64,000 nt of DNA, from the NCBI GenBank assembly GCA_963966185.1, contig CAWZYM010000409.1, forward strand, positions 106,001-170,000, given 5' to 3'. Below, piece after piece: positions 24,089 to 36,152 of this stretch. The translations under genes and the position numbers were made by a program. The DNA comes from Rhabditoides inermis. Taxonomy: Eukaryota > Nematoda > Chromadorea > Rhabditida > Rhabditidae. Below the pieces are notes generated by a model, which was not told the origin of the DNA, ran no database searches, and saw only the letters and a program-made list of their open reading frames with translations. Within the stretch, counting starts at the first letter, position 1, and every line of letters begins with the position of its first letter.

Positions 24089-27000
24089 AAATATAGGTAT
24101 AAAATAAAGGAGAAAATTATCTATCGATTGATATATAGATTGACTTGATTTGTGCTCTGGAAGTGCTATTAGGAGCTGTGCTAGAAGTGCTGTTGTCAGT
24201 CTTCCAGTAGATGGCTGATCTTTATTTCTTTCCTTATTTTTTTTATTTTCAGTAATTTTGAATAATTAGAAAGTGTCAGTGTCTATCTGGTTGATAGTAT
24301 CTGGTTGACTGCTTTTCTACAGATGTATTTACCTTGCTCATAGAAGGCGGTCCGGCACGCTCCGCTGTCAGAGCCTATCAGTATCAGTAATAAAAAAAAC
24401 ACAATATAATGATCACTGATACTAATATGTTTTTTTCCGTCTCTCTGATCTCTCACTTTCTCGTATGCACATAGAAAGCGCTCCGGCACGCTTCGCGCGC
24501 CTCCGCGGTCAAAGTCTATCAGTAGATCAGTAATAATAAGAAGATATTGATCACTGTTACTGATATGCATTCTCTCCGACTCTCTGATATTTCACTCTCT
24601 CGGATGCACATAGGAGGCGCTCCGGCACGCTTCGCGCGCCTCCGCGGTCAAAGTCTATCAGTAGATCAGTAATAATAAGAATATATTGATCACTGTTACT
24701 GATATGCATTTTTTTCGACTCTCTGATATCTCTCTCGTATGCACATGGAGGGCGCTCCGGCACGCTTCGCGCGCCTCCGCGGTCAAAGTCTATCAGTAGA
24801 TCAGTAATAATAAGAATATATTGATCACTGTTACTGATATGCATTCTCTCCGACTGTCTGATATTTCACTCTCTCGGATGCACAAAGGAGGCGCTCCGGC
24901 ACGCTTCGCGCGCCTCCGCGGTCAAAGTCTATCAGTAGATCAGTAATAACAAGAATATATTGATCACTGTTACTGATATGAATTCTCTCCGACTGTCTGA
25001 TATTTCACTCTCTCGGATGCACATAGGAGGCGCTCCGGCACGCTTTGCGCGCCTCCGCGGTCAAAGTCTATCAGTAGATCAGTAATTATAATAATACATT
25101 AATCACTGATACAGATATGCATTTTCTTATACTCTCTGATCTTTCACTTTCTCGTCATAAAATATCTACTCTCGCCTTTGATCACAGACAGCCGCTCCGC
25201 GCGCCTCAGCGGTCAAATTCTATCAGTAGCTGGTTGACAATGATTAGTTATCACGGATCTAATATTATAAAACTTCTACTCTCGCCTATGATCACAGACA
25301 GCCGCTCCGCGCGCCTCAGCGGTCAAATTCTATCAGTAGCTGGTTGACAATAATTAGTTATCACGGATCTAATATTATAAAACATCTATTCTCGCCTATG
25401 ATCACAGACAGCCGCTCCGCGCGCCTCCGCGGTCAAAGTATATCAGTATATCAGTAATAATAAGAATATATTGATCAGTGCTACTGATATGAACTTTCTC
25501 CGACTCTCTGATCGTTCATTTTCTCGTATGCACATAGAAAGCGCTCCGGCACGCTTCGCGTGCCTCCGCGGTCAAAGTATATCAGTAGATCAGTGAAAAT
25601 AAGAATATTTTGATCACTGCTACTGATATGCATTCTCTCCGACTCTCTGATATCTCTCTCGTATGCACATGGAGGGCGCTCCGGCACGCTTCGCGCGCCT
25701 CCGCGGTCAAAGTCTATCAGTAGATCAGTAATAATAAGAATATATTGATCACTGTTACTGATATGCATTTTTTTCGACTCTCTGATATCTCTCTCGTATG
25801 CACATGGAGGGCGCTCCGGCACGCTTCGCGCGCCTCCGCGGTCAAAGTCTATCAGTAGATCAGTAATAATAAGAATATATTGATCACTGTTACTGATATG
25901 CATTCTCTCCGACTGTCTGATATTTCACTCTCTCGGATGCACAAAGGAGGCGCTCCGGCACGCTTCGCGCGCCTCCGCGGTCAAAGTCTATCAGTAGATC
26001 AGTAATAACAAGAATATATTGATCACTGTTACTGATATGGATTCTCTCCGACTGTCTGATATTTCACTCTCTCGGATGCACAAAGGAGGCGCTCCGGCAC
26101 GCTTCGCGCGCCTCCGCGGTCAAATTCTATCAGTAGATCAGTAATAACAAGAATATATTGATCACTTTTACTGATATGGATTCTCTCCGACTGTCTGATA
26201 TTTCACTCTCTCGGATGCACATAGGAGGCGCTCCGGCACGCTTTGCGCGCCTCCGCGGTCAAAGTCTATCAGTAGATCAGTAATTATAATAATACATTAA
26301 TCACTGATACAGATATGCATTTTCTTATACTCTCTGATCTTTCACTTTCTCGTCATAAAATATCTACTCTCGCCTTTGATCACAGACAGCCGCTCCGCGC
26401 GCCTCAGCGGTCAAATTCTATCAGTAGCTGGTTGACAATGATTAGTTATCACGGATCTAATATTATAAAACTTCTACTCTCGCCTATGATCACAGACAGC
26501 CGCTCCGCGCGCCTCAGCGGTCAAATTCTATCAGTAGCTGGTTGACAATAATTAGTTATCACGGATCTAATATTATAAAACATCTATTCTCGCCTATGAT
26601 CACAGACAGCCGCTCCGCGCGCCTCCGCGGTCAAAGTATATCAGTATATCAGTAATAATAAGAATATATTGATCAGTGCTACTGATATGAACTTTCTCCG
26701 ACTCTCTGATCGTTCATTTTCTCGTATGCACATAGAAAGCGCTTCACTCTCTCGTATGCACAAAGAGGGCGCTCCGGCACAATCCGCGGTAAAAGCCTAT
26801 CAGTAGCTGGTTGACAATTTTTATTTATTAGAGATACAAATATAATTTATAGTTATCACTGGTCTGATATTATAAAACAAAAGAGAGATAGAGAGAGATA
26901 GAGAGATAGAGAGAAGGAGAGAGGCAGAGAGGCAGAGAGGCAGAAAAAGGGAGAGAGAGACGAAAGAGAGAGAGAGAAGTAAGAGAGAGGGAGAGAGAGA

Positions 27001-27908
27001 GACGAAAAAAAGAGGGATGAGAAAAATAAGTGGTACTACAAAGTTTTTCGCCTCGCCTCACTTCCCTGATTGAACATACAATGACGTGAGTGCATATATT
27101 TATGTTTTATTGTATTTGCTCAGAATATAAAATTCGCACAGTTTGTTGGAGTGTGGTGAGCTGTTTCGTAGTGCATGGTGATATTCTCGCTCATTTGCAT
27201 AATTTACTGTTTCTTTCTCTAACAGCAGACAGACTGGCAGCTGGCGCACTCTCACCTCGCCACACTCTCTCGTCGCGGGGCAATAAAATGATGTCGATTA
27301 GAGGAATTTAATTGATAGCGGGCGTCAGAGGTCACAAAAAGATGCAAATTTTGGTAGAAGTGTAGTGGCCACCTGTATGCATGTTGTAGTAAAGGGAGAT
27401 GTTACACGGTTGCCTAGTTTTCTTGAACAGCCCGCGACAACTGTTTGGTGTCGCCTCGCCTCTACTAAATCACTTCGTGAAAGAAAACCAGGAGGAGTTA
27501 TAAAAAGATTACGGGCAGATTTGTAGGTGAGGGAGTGTAGAGGAGTGACGTCGAAACCGTTTTTTGATAGCTGAAGTCTGCGATTCGCAGTAATCGTTCT
27601 TGTAAGGTCTACTCGCCGCAGCCGATTCGTCAGTGACCCGTCTCTTCATCTGACACACTGTCTCGCCTGTTTTCTGTCTGACGCTCTCTGATTACGCGCT
27701 ATTTCGTCGGACTTTCTTGAGCCTATAGCTCCGCGGATTTGAGAGATAAAAGGGTGGAGGTTTAAATTGAGCATCTAGAGATCGAGGGCTTTGCGGCAAT
27801 ATCAAATTTAGCGAAATCCATAGAGCCGTGGCGCAGGGAAAACCATGTACGGATGTACACCATAGGACATTTAGACAGAGCGGCGCAGCGGCGCGCTGCG
27901 AGTGGCGA
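24089..27908 (+). repeat. Family-A composite unit 6
   Basis: Head (24,089-24,330), 139-bp satellite (24,340-25,140 and 25,430-26,340), 110-bp satellite (25,150-25,425 and 26,348-26,625), GA-rich tract (26,880-27,010) and tail (27,040-27,860). In the tail the ~70-codon frame ends at TAG near 27,524. The last 170 bp differ from other tails and end GTACACCATAGGACATTTAG, more like family B, so the 3' end looks recombinant. Confidence 0.78.
25117..26750 (+). repeat. 1,198-bp higher-order duplication in the satellite
   Basis: The stretch from about 25,117 recurs at 26,315 with no visible difference over several hundred bases, including three 110-bp monomers and the following 139-bp monomer. A 1.2-kb block was duplicated in tandem very recently. 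Confidence 0.88.
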
Positions 27909-27951
27909 CTAGCGGGCCGGAGGCTCGCTTCGCTCGCCTCCGGCCCGCTAG
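27909..27951. repeat. CTAG-edged palindrome, type P2 long
   Basis: Arms CTAGCGGGCCGGAGG / CCTCCGGCCCGCTAG. It joins the end of unit 6 to a 5'-truncated family-B long unit. Confidence 0.88.
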
Positions 27952-29540
27952 TGAAATTTTGTATTTATTTACTTGTTACCTGTACCAAGTATGAGTCCAC
28001 TACCTTGAAAACTAACCGAGTTATACATTTTAGATTATTTCTGAGTGAAAAGGTGAAATTTTAAATATTAATTAAATTTCAAAAATTATATAGAAATCTA
28101 AATTAATTAATGAATAAAGGTGTCACGGTAGTGATAAATAAATAACAAAATCCAGTTGTGAACTCTCATCTGAAAGAAAGTTACGGGTCTCTAAGGTGAA
28201 ATTTGATGTTTATGCTAATTTATCTCAGGTGACAGGTGAGCAACGACAGGTGTGAGGGTACCTGACAGGTACTCTGGACCAAAGGTGTCATTGGTGAAAG
28301 GGATGAGAGAATTAAAAATAAAATTTTCTAAAAAGTTGAAACATACATGTACCGTATTTTACGTTTTGCATCTTACCTGATTGATCCTGTCAGCGGTCAT
28401 ATGCTCAACTGCAAAAATGAGCCACATTTAGTTGAAAATCGAGGTTTTTTGAAAAAGTCAAATCCTTCTACAGTGAAGCTAAAAATCTGAATCTCTGTCA
28501 TTAAATATTAGTTTTTGAGTTATGAATTAAATTGCAAAATGCAGGTCTCAACTCTCATATAGTAAGAGATTGTAGTTGATCTAGTGAAACATGAAATATG
28601 ATTTTTAATTTCAGTAATAGAGTTGAGCATAAATGTTTATGTTAATGGTGTCATAGAGACTGATTTACCATAAAAATATGAAAAATTAATATTGAATATG
28701 AAAGAAGTAATAATCAAAAATATAAAATTTCGACGAAAATTTGAATAATTATATTTTAAAAACGGAACGAGTGTTTCACTTGAAATTGAAATGGTGTGAA
28801 CGGCCAATTGTCTTCTATGTTCAGCAAAAGTTTGAAATTTTAGACTTCAAAACTAACAAAGATATTCAAGGTTTTTGCGTTTTGCATCTTACGTGATTGA
28901 TCCTGTCAGAAAATGAAAAATGCTGTAAAACTTTTTTGAACTGGTATTTCAAAATGAAACTGTAAAACTGTAAATAACATGCATGGGTCATGTTACTTTG
29001 CAAGTTTCATGACAAAATATTAGGTTTGAAGGTAGGTTTACATAGAAGTGGACCGAGTTGTTAGTGAACTCATTTAAGGAAATGAGATAGGGACCTATGT
29101 TAACGTGTGTCTGTTAAGAGTGATTAGTTGATCTTAAGTTTGTAGTTTGAGTGTGAAATGTCTCTTCAGTCTTGAGTTATGTTCCTCTGAAATTTTGGAA
29201 ATTCTATATAAACCCATATAAGGAGTTATCGGAATGAGTTCTAGTGACGTGTGTCAAGTCATTATAGTGTGCCAATTTTAAGTTTAGAGTATGAGACCCG
29301 TATCTTGAAACATGGACTGAGCATATGGGTGAAAAGTTTTTCAGGCTATGTCAAGTTCTTAGTAAAGTCATACGGTAAGTAGAGGTAAGCTTATGAAAAA
29401 GACACGATTGCATGCGGTAACAAGAACAATGTTAAGTTTACAGTATGAACTTCGATGGTGCAATGGTCACTGAGCTGCGTGCCCGGACAGACAAACAAAC
29501 AAGGACCATAGCAAATTTTATATAGCCCCAGCCGGGGCGA
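27952..29540 (+). repeat. Family-B long unit, 5'-truncated
   Basis: It starts abruptly at GAAATTTTGTATTTATTTAC, so the hairpin cluster and TTGTTTAC monomers found in full units are absent. It carries the CAGGTG cluster (28,226-28,277), the 18S-like stretch (28,374-28,424), a shorter second one (about 28,890-28,909), TATATAAACCCATATAAGG (about 29,212) and the end signature GGACCATAGCAAATTTTA with hairpin GCCCC-AGC-CGGGGC. Confidence 0.88.
28374..28424 (+). other. Stretch resembling the 5' end of 18S rRNA
   Basis: TACCTGATTGATCCTGTCAG then CGGTCATATGCT closely matches the universal 18S 5' end (ACCTGGTTGATCCTGCCAG, then GTCATATGCT), and GAGCC aligns with the AAGCC that follows in 18S. Similarity fades after about 50 nt. 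It is not a functional rRNA gene; the same stretch recurs in four other units. Confidence 0.7.
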
Positions 29541-29583
29541 CTAGCGGGCCGGAGGCTCGCTTCGCTCGCCTCCGGCCCGCTAG
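29541..29583. repeat. CTAG-edged palindrome, type P2 long
   Basis: Followed by two more TTCG-loop hairpins (GGCGGCGGC-TTCG and GCGCGCC-TTCG-GGCGCGC, 29,584-29,645), giving a three-hairpin cluster that opens the full-length unit. Confidence 0.88.
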
Positions 29584-31513
29584 TGGCGGCGGCTTCGCCG
29601 CCGCACTGCGCTACAAGGCTCGCGCGCCTTCGGCGCGCTCGCCTCTCCGCGTCAAATCATCAAAATTTCAAATCTGAACTCTACTATGGCTCTAGTACAC
29701 ATCAGACATCGAAATCTCAAGTTTCGGAGTACTATGGCTTTAGTACACATCAAACCTCGAAATCTCAAGTTTTATAATTGTTTACATTTTTGTTTACTTG
29801 TTTACCTGTCTTGTAAACAGTACCTTTGAACTCTCCTGCAGGTTTAGTATTAATTAGATATCAAAATAAAGAGATTTGGAATTGTTTACTTTTTTGTTTA
29901 CTTGTTTACGCAAGTTTGTTAACTTGAAATTTTGTATTTATTTACTTGTTACCTGTACCAAGTATGAGTCCACTACCTTGAAAACTAACCGAGTTATACA
30001 TTTTAGATTATTTCTGAGTGAAAAGGTGAAATTTTAAATATTAATTAAATTTCAAAAATTATATAGAAATCTAAATTAATTAATGAATAAAGGTGTCACG
30101 GTAGTGATAAATAAATAACAAAATCCAGTTGTGAACTCTCATCTGAAAGAAAGTTACGGGTCTCTAAGGTGAAATTTGATGTTTATGCTAATTTATCTCA
30201 GGTGACAGGTGAGCAACGACAGGTGTGAGGGTACCTGACAGGTACTCTGGACCAAAGGTGTCATTGGTGAAAGGGATGAGAGAATTAAAAATAAAATTTT
30301 CTAAAAAGTTGAAACATACATGTACCGTATTTTACGTTTTGCATCTTACCTGATTGATCCTGTCAGCGGTCATATGCTCAACTGCAAAAATGAGCCACAT
30401 TTAGTTGAAAATCGAGGTTTTTTGAAAAAGTCAAATCCTTCTACAGTGAAGCTAAAAATCTGAATCTCTGTCATTAAATATTAGTTTTTGAGTTATGAAT
30501 TAAATTGCAAAATGCAGGTCTCAACTCTTAGATAGTAAGGGATTGTAGTTGATCTAGTGAATCATGAAATATGATTTTTCTTTTCAGTAATAGAGCTGAG
30601 CATACGTGTTTGTGTTGATTGTGTCATAGAGAGTGATTTACAATAAAAATTTGAAAAATTAATATTGAAAACGAAAGAAGTTATGATCAAAAATCTAAAA
30701 TTTCCACGAAAATTTGAACATTCATATTTTGAAAACGGAATGAGTATTTCATTTGAAATTGAAATGGTGTGAACGGCCAAGTGTCTTCTATCATCAGCTG
30801 TAGTTTGAAATTTTAGTCTTCAAAACTAACAAAGATATTCAAGATTTTTGCGTTTTGCATCTTGCGTGATTGATCCTGTCAGAAAATGAAAAATGCTGTA
30901 AAACTTTTTTGAACTGGTTTTTCGAAGCGAAACTGTAAAACTGTGAATAACATGCATGTTTCATGTTACTGTGCAAGTTTCATGTCAAAATATGAAGTTT
31001 GAAGGTAGGTTTACATAGAAGTGGACCGAGTTGTTAGTGAACCCATTTAAGGAAATGAGATAAGAACCTATGCTATTGTGTGTCTGTTAAAAGTGATTAG
31101 TTGATCTTAAGTTTGTAGTTTAAGTGTGAAATGTTTCTTCAGTCTTGAGTTATGTTCATCTGAAAGTTCGGAAATTCTATATAAACCCATATAAGGAGTT
31201 ATCGGAATGAGTTCTAGTGACGTGTGTCAAGTGAATATAGTGTGCTTAGTTTAAGTTTACAGTATGAGATTCACATCTTAAAACATGGACTGAGCATATG
31301 AGTTAAAAGTTTTTCAGGCTATGTCAAGTTGTTAGTAAAGTCATACGGTAAGTAGAGGTGTGAGCGTGAAATAGAAACGATTGCATGCGGTCACCATAAG
31401 AGTGTTAAGTTTAGAATATGAGCTGTGTAGGTGTTATAGTCACTGAGCTACATGTTGTGAAAAAGGTAGCCACAAGGACCATAGCAAATTTTATATAGCC
31501 CCTGCCAGGGCGA
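29584..31513 (+). repeat. Family-B long unit, full length
   Basis: It has the hairpin cluster, four TTGTTTAC monomers, then about 1.57 kb nearly identical to 27,952-29,540 at an offset of 1,976 bp. The 18S-like stretch lies at 30,347-30,397. It ends with CAAGGACCATAGCAAATTTT and the small hairpin CCCCTGCCAGGG before CTAG. Confidence 0.88.
30347..30397 (+). other. 18S-5'-end-like stretch
   Basis: Identical to the copy at 28,374. A second short match (GTGATTGATCCTGTCAG) follows near 30,866. Confidence 0.7.
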
Positions 31514-31556
31514 CTAGCGGGGCGCGCGCTCGCTTCGCTCGCTCGCGCCCCGCTAG
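31514..31556. repeat. CTAG-edged palindrome, type P4, at the Helitron 3' side
   Basis: Arms CTAGCGGGGCGCG / CGCGCCCCGCTAG, a stem unlike P1-P3. On the minus strand it lies just beyond the 3' end of the Helitron gene, where a Helitron 3' hairpin and CTAG end would be expected. Whether it belongs to the Helitron or to the family-B unit before it cannot be decided from sequence alone. Confidence 0.75.
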
Positions 31557-31747
31557 ATGTACAGATGAAATCAGAATTTTACTGAGAGAATGTTGCTCCA
31601 CGAAAATGAACTCATAATTTTAACGGTTGTCGCACGAATGTACAAATGTTATTTGTAGTTATCAGAATGTTTTCAGTGAAGTATATCTTGTTTACTATAT
31701 CGTTTACTACTGTACATAACTTGTAAACATCATCGATCAACAGTTCT

Positions 31748-31749
<2 letters not shown>

Positions 31750-31817
<68 letters not shown>
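31750..31817 (+). repeat. (CT)n microsatellite
   Basis: About 33 CT units in the 3' non-coding region of the Helitron. Confidence 0.95.
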
Positions 31818-31823
<6 letters not shown>

Positions 31824-32356
31824 GTTTTTTCTCAGTTGCACTCACATAACAACAATGTGACATGGGTATGACAATTACTATGTGAGTATGTGATAGGGGC
31901 TATACCGGAGGGCACAAAAGTGACGGAGCAGCCTATTCGCGCGGGAACACAAGATCATAAAAGGCAGTTGTGTCAACGAAGAGATCATTCCACAATGGCA
32001 GCATCTTCGTGAGTGTTTTTGGCAAGCAGTAGTCTCACTGTGTATTGTTGATATGTAGATGAAAACCGTGACATAATAATAATTGTGGAATTATTATTTC
32101 AAATGAAAATAGTACAGTTACCAATAGTAAATTAAACAATGTAAAATAGAAGAAAACAAACTAGTTAGAAACTCAGAAATTGATTTATCTTTGAGGAAAT
32201 CATTAAAATACGGTAAAAACAATCAATGTCATCAGTACATTCACAAATCAGTCATTAACAATTTCAATGATACACAAATAATTTCAATGACAAACTAGTT
32301 CCATACTTCATGATTCAATAACTTACAACAATTACTGGTATGTACATATATTCGTT
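31818..32356. other. Helitron 3' non-coding region
   Basis: No convincing gene. On the plus strand CATAAAAGGC (about 31,956) lies about 35 bp before an ATG at 31,995 in good context, which is followed after 11 nt by GTGAGTG. This looks like a promoter plus a tiny first exon, but no coding continuation follows. Confidence 0.4.
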
Positions 32357-32715
32357 TCACTGGTCATCCTCCTCCACATCCAAGTTGTGGTCAACGGTGT
32401 GAGTCTTGGGAGGGGTCATCGCCTGCACGGCATCCGGGTAGACGATGTTCTTCAGCTGGTAGATGCGAGCGTGGTGCTTCCCACACGACTTCTCTCCATC
32501 GATCGACTGGAAGAAGAGGCTGTTTAACTCTCTCTCTCTCTCTCTTTCCACTCACACTCTCTTACCTTCATGGCAGTGTAGATGGCGATGTCCTTCCTCC
32601 TCCGAACCCTGCTCATCGCCACGAAGAGCTGACCATGAGTGAAGACCGGATTCGACAGAACCAGTCCCACCTACAATAAAAAAATCGTAAGTGAGAAGGA
32701 GAAAAGAAAAAAGAA

Positions 32716-32757
<42 letters not shown>

Positions 32758-33254
32758 CACCCTGTCCAGCGTTGCTCCCTGCGACTTGTTGATCGTCATC
32801 GCAAACGCGAGACGAATAGGGAACTGGAAGCGAGTGAAGAGACTCTTCCTCGGATCCGCGTCCTGGAGAAGCATCCTGAATACATGATTGTTAGATCGAG
32901 ATATAGAAGATTCTATCTCTCTCTCTTCCTTTCTCTCACTTTCTCCCTCTCCTCTCCCCCCCCCCCTCTCTCTCTCTCTCTTTCTTCACTCACTTTCCGA
33001 GTTCGTAAGTCTCTCCCGTCGCATCTCCGATCCGCTGCACCATGATCGAATGCTCTCGCTGCAAAAAATTCCAATTAAAACACCTAAAAATGAATAGTGA
33101 GAAGTGAAAAGTAAGATGTGATATTTGCAAATCAGATAACTGACCATCTTGCGGACGATGAGACGAGTGCCATTCGTCAGTCCACGCCTCACGTCGATGT
33201 TCTTGATCAACATCACAGTGGCTCCCAGCTGAATTGAAATCTCTATCTCCCTAC

Positions 33255-33302
<48 letters not shown>

Positions 33303-34030
33303 GTATATCTTTCTCTCTTACCTTGAGATGAAGAGAGTGAGGTGGCAGACCGGCAGGACACTGGGTGTGGCAGTCTTCGGGTGAGAGCTGCATGCCACCA
33401 GTCGAGTCCGGAGTGTCGATGGAGAGGTAGACGTGGTCCAAGTAGCCATCCACCTTCTTCTTCGAGAGAGGAAGCAGCGCGAGAACCTACAAATACAAGT
33501 GGATCATTCAATGTTACATGGTTGATTGAAAAAAAGAAGAAGAGAGAGAGATAGTGATATGAAGCGTACCTCCTCGTTGAGCTGGTTCACTTCGTCGTTG
33601 GTGATGGCGAGGAGACAGCTGCCGACCCTCTTCTTCTCATCTTCCATCTTGTTGAACGTCCACTTGATCACATCCGAGGCAGAGTCCTTGAAGATCGGGA
33701 AGCAGCCAGAACACACCTGCAAATAATTATTATAACATCTAAAGTAAAACATTCACGCAATCGCTTACATTTGCATTATTAAGTGTCTAAGTTTGATCAT
33801 GTCTACCAGTCACATGAATAACGGGCGGAGACTTACCTTGGCAGTGAGATCCGGAGTTCCGTTTCCGATGTGGTAGACGAGATCGGCATAGTCCTTGTCC
33901 TCCTTGGCACGCATGTTCTGAGTGAGCCACGACTTGCGACTGACCCTCCAGAGAGGGTGCTGCAGAAGAGACTCCACCAGAACCTCGTCTCCCTCCAGAC
34001 CCTGGATGATCGGGAGAATCTGAAAACACA

Positions 34031-34061
<31 letters not shown>

Positions 34062-34827
34062 CTCTCCCTTTTCGCTTTTCTTTCTTCTCTATCCCTTTCC
34101 CTCCCTCTCTCTTCTCTCTCTCCCTTTTCCCTACCTGTCTGTAGTCTCCTCCGAAGACCACGAGCTTTCCTCCGAAGAACTTGTTCACTCCAGTCGCCTT
34201 CCTCAGAACCGCGTCGATCAGATTGATCAGCTCCCGATCCAGCATCGACATCTCATCGATCAGAAACAGCTCGATCTGAATAAGTTGCAGCGATGTAATG
34301 TATTTTATGAGTGAGTATTCCTTTGTTATAACAAAAACATGTTGTGAATAAACCATTTCTTTGTGAAATGCTTAGATTACGTTTGTATTTCTACTCGTAT
34401 GTAGTGTATAGTGTCATGTGTTGCCCTTGTCACTCACTTCTCGCAGCTTGCTTTCCTTGACACTGCGTCCAGTGATCTTGCAGTAGAGAGTCCCGTCAGC
34501 AGTCCGATTCAGCCAGAAGAAGCGGTGGAGAGTGCTTCCAGCTGGCAGGAGATGGGCTGCGCATCCAGTGTACGCGAGACACGCCACCTACAAACAGACA
34601 AATTAATCATGCATATCGTCATCTATTTTCATGTTCTTTCATGTTCATCTTTCATGTTCTCTTACTTTCATGTTCTTGTCGATGGCAGCGTAGACGAGAG
34701 CTCGGAAGAGAGTGGTCTTGCCACATCCGCCGGATCCCAGAACGATCTCCGGTCGCCTGTCGAATCCACCGCTCAACTTGCGGAGAATGTGATCATAGAC
34801 CTTCTTCTGCTCTCCATTCAATTGCTT
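32357..34827 (-). other. PIF1-type helicase domain of the Helitron protein
   Basis: A superfamily 1B helicase with the expected motif order on about 12 exons: LNGEQKKVYDHIL and Walker A GSGGCGKTTL (exon 34,666-34,827); motif Ia ACLAYTGCAAHLLPAGSTLH; motif II FLIDEMSMLD and motif III VVFGGDYRQ (about 34,134-34,277); LTQNMRA; LGATVMLIKNID and LTNGTRLIV (about 33,144-33,231); FAMTINKSQGATLDR (motif V, 32,758-32,877); and LFVAMSRVRRRKDI (motif VI, about 32,571-32,671). The last exon ends at TGA (32,357-32,359) after an acidic tail. All catalytic motifs are present. Confidence 0.95.
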
Positions 34828-35129
34828 CTGTAAGTAGTGTATTGAACATGAGAAAGAAGAAGATAAAGAGAGAGAAAGAAAGAGAGAGATAACATACACT
34901 CGTCTTGTCCATGAGGTTGAAGTTGGTGGGCGGAGTGTGGATGACGTCATTCTCGTAGTCGTACTCCTTCGATCCTCTCCTGCTCTCGGGCTGCGGCACA
35001 AACGAGCGATCGGGGAGGGGCAGACCGAACTGCTCCAGATCACAGTCATACCACGACAACATCTTCTGTAAATGTCTTACGTAGAGAAGGAGATAGGGGG
35101 AAAGAGAAAAAGAGAGAAAGAGAAAGAAA

Positions 35130-35173
<44 letters not shown>

Positions 35174-35718
35174 CACCTGGAGAGAGTAGAGGAGCATGTT
35201 CATCAGTCGCGTCCTGTCCTTCTCCGTCTTGGCGGGAGCGAGGAACATCGCATCGCAGTTCTCTGCAAGCATCTGCGCGGGAGCATCCTAGAATTGATGA
35301 GATACATATTCTGATTCTGATTCTGATTCAAGATTGTCTGTTTTTACCTTGCTGGGTCCAGTGTTCGCGAGCTGCTGAGCGAAGAAGAGTGCAACCTTTC
35401 GAGGAGGCGCGTCCGCTGCCACTTCAGAGAGAGCCTTCTTCAGCTGCAGGTCACTCGTCACAAGATCCCTCTCCGCTGCCGCCTCCGAGAATGTCGAACA
35501 CTGACGGCCATCGTCCTAAAAAAGAAAATGATAGTGAGAGAGCGACAGAAAGAGAGAGAGATTGCGAGAGATAATGAGAGAGAACTTACGGTGGTCGCGA
35601 GTTCCGGGAAACTGCGGGCTCCGGCCACATTGTTGAAGAGAAGACGGAGAGCGTACTTTTCGCGGCGAGAGGGACACACGGAGCGCAGACGGAGGATCGG
35701 CTAAAACTGATTAGATGA

Positions 35719-35751
<33 letters not shown>

Positions 35752-36118
35752 TAGACTAACCGGGTGAATGCGCTGCTTCTTGTTCCTCGGAGCCCACTTG
35801 TATCCGTGTCCCTTCTTGATGATCCGGAAGTGCTTGATTCCCTCTCGGATGGTGTACCGCCTGGCCAGATCGTTCTCCTTGTTCAGCTCCAGCCACGCCT
35901 CCGTGATCGACTGCGCCTCTCCCTCGTCTGCCTCAGCCAACAACTGGAAAGATACATTGAGACTGTTCCTTTTTCAAAGGTGTGCCTGGCTGTTCTGACC
36001 TCATCGTAGTCCGCGTCCTTGTCGAACACCAGCGGAGCCCTCTTCGGAAGGTGCACACTCGCAAAGTCCACGTGGTGCGAAATCTAAAACAACCTCGATA
36101 TCGCCTGTTCTCTCTCTC

Positions 36119-36152
<34 letters not shown>

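Noticed and set aside
28374..28424. A real 18S rRNA gene start
   Set aside because: Similarity ends after about 50 nt, the flanks are repeat sequence, and the same stretch recurs in other repeat units.
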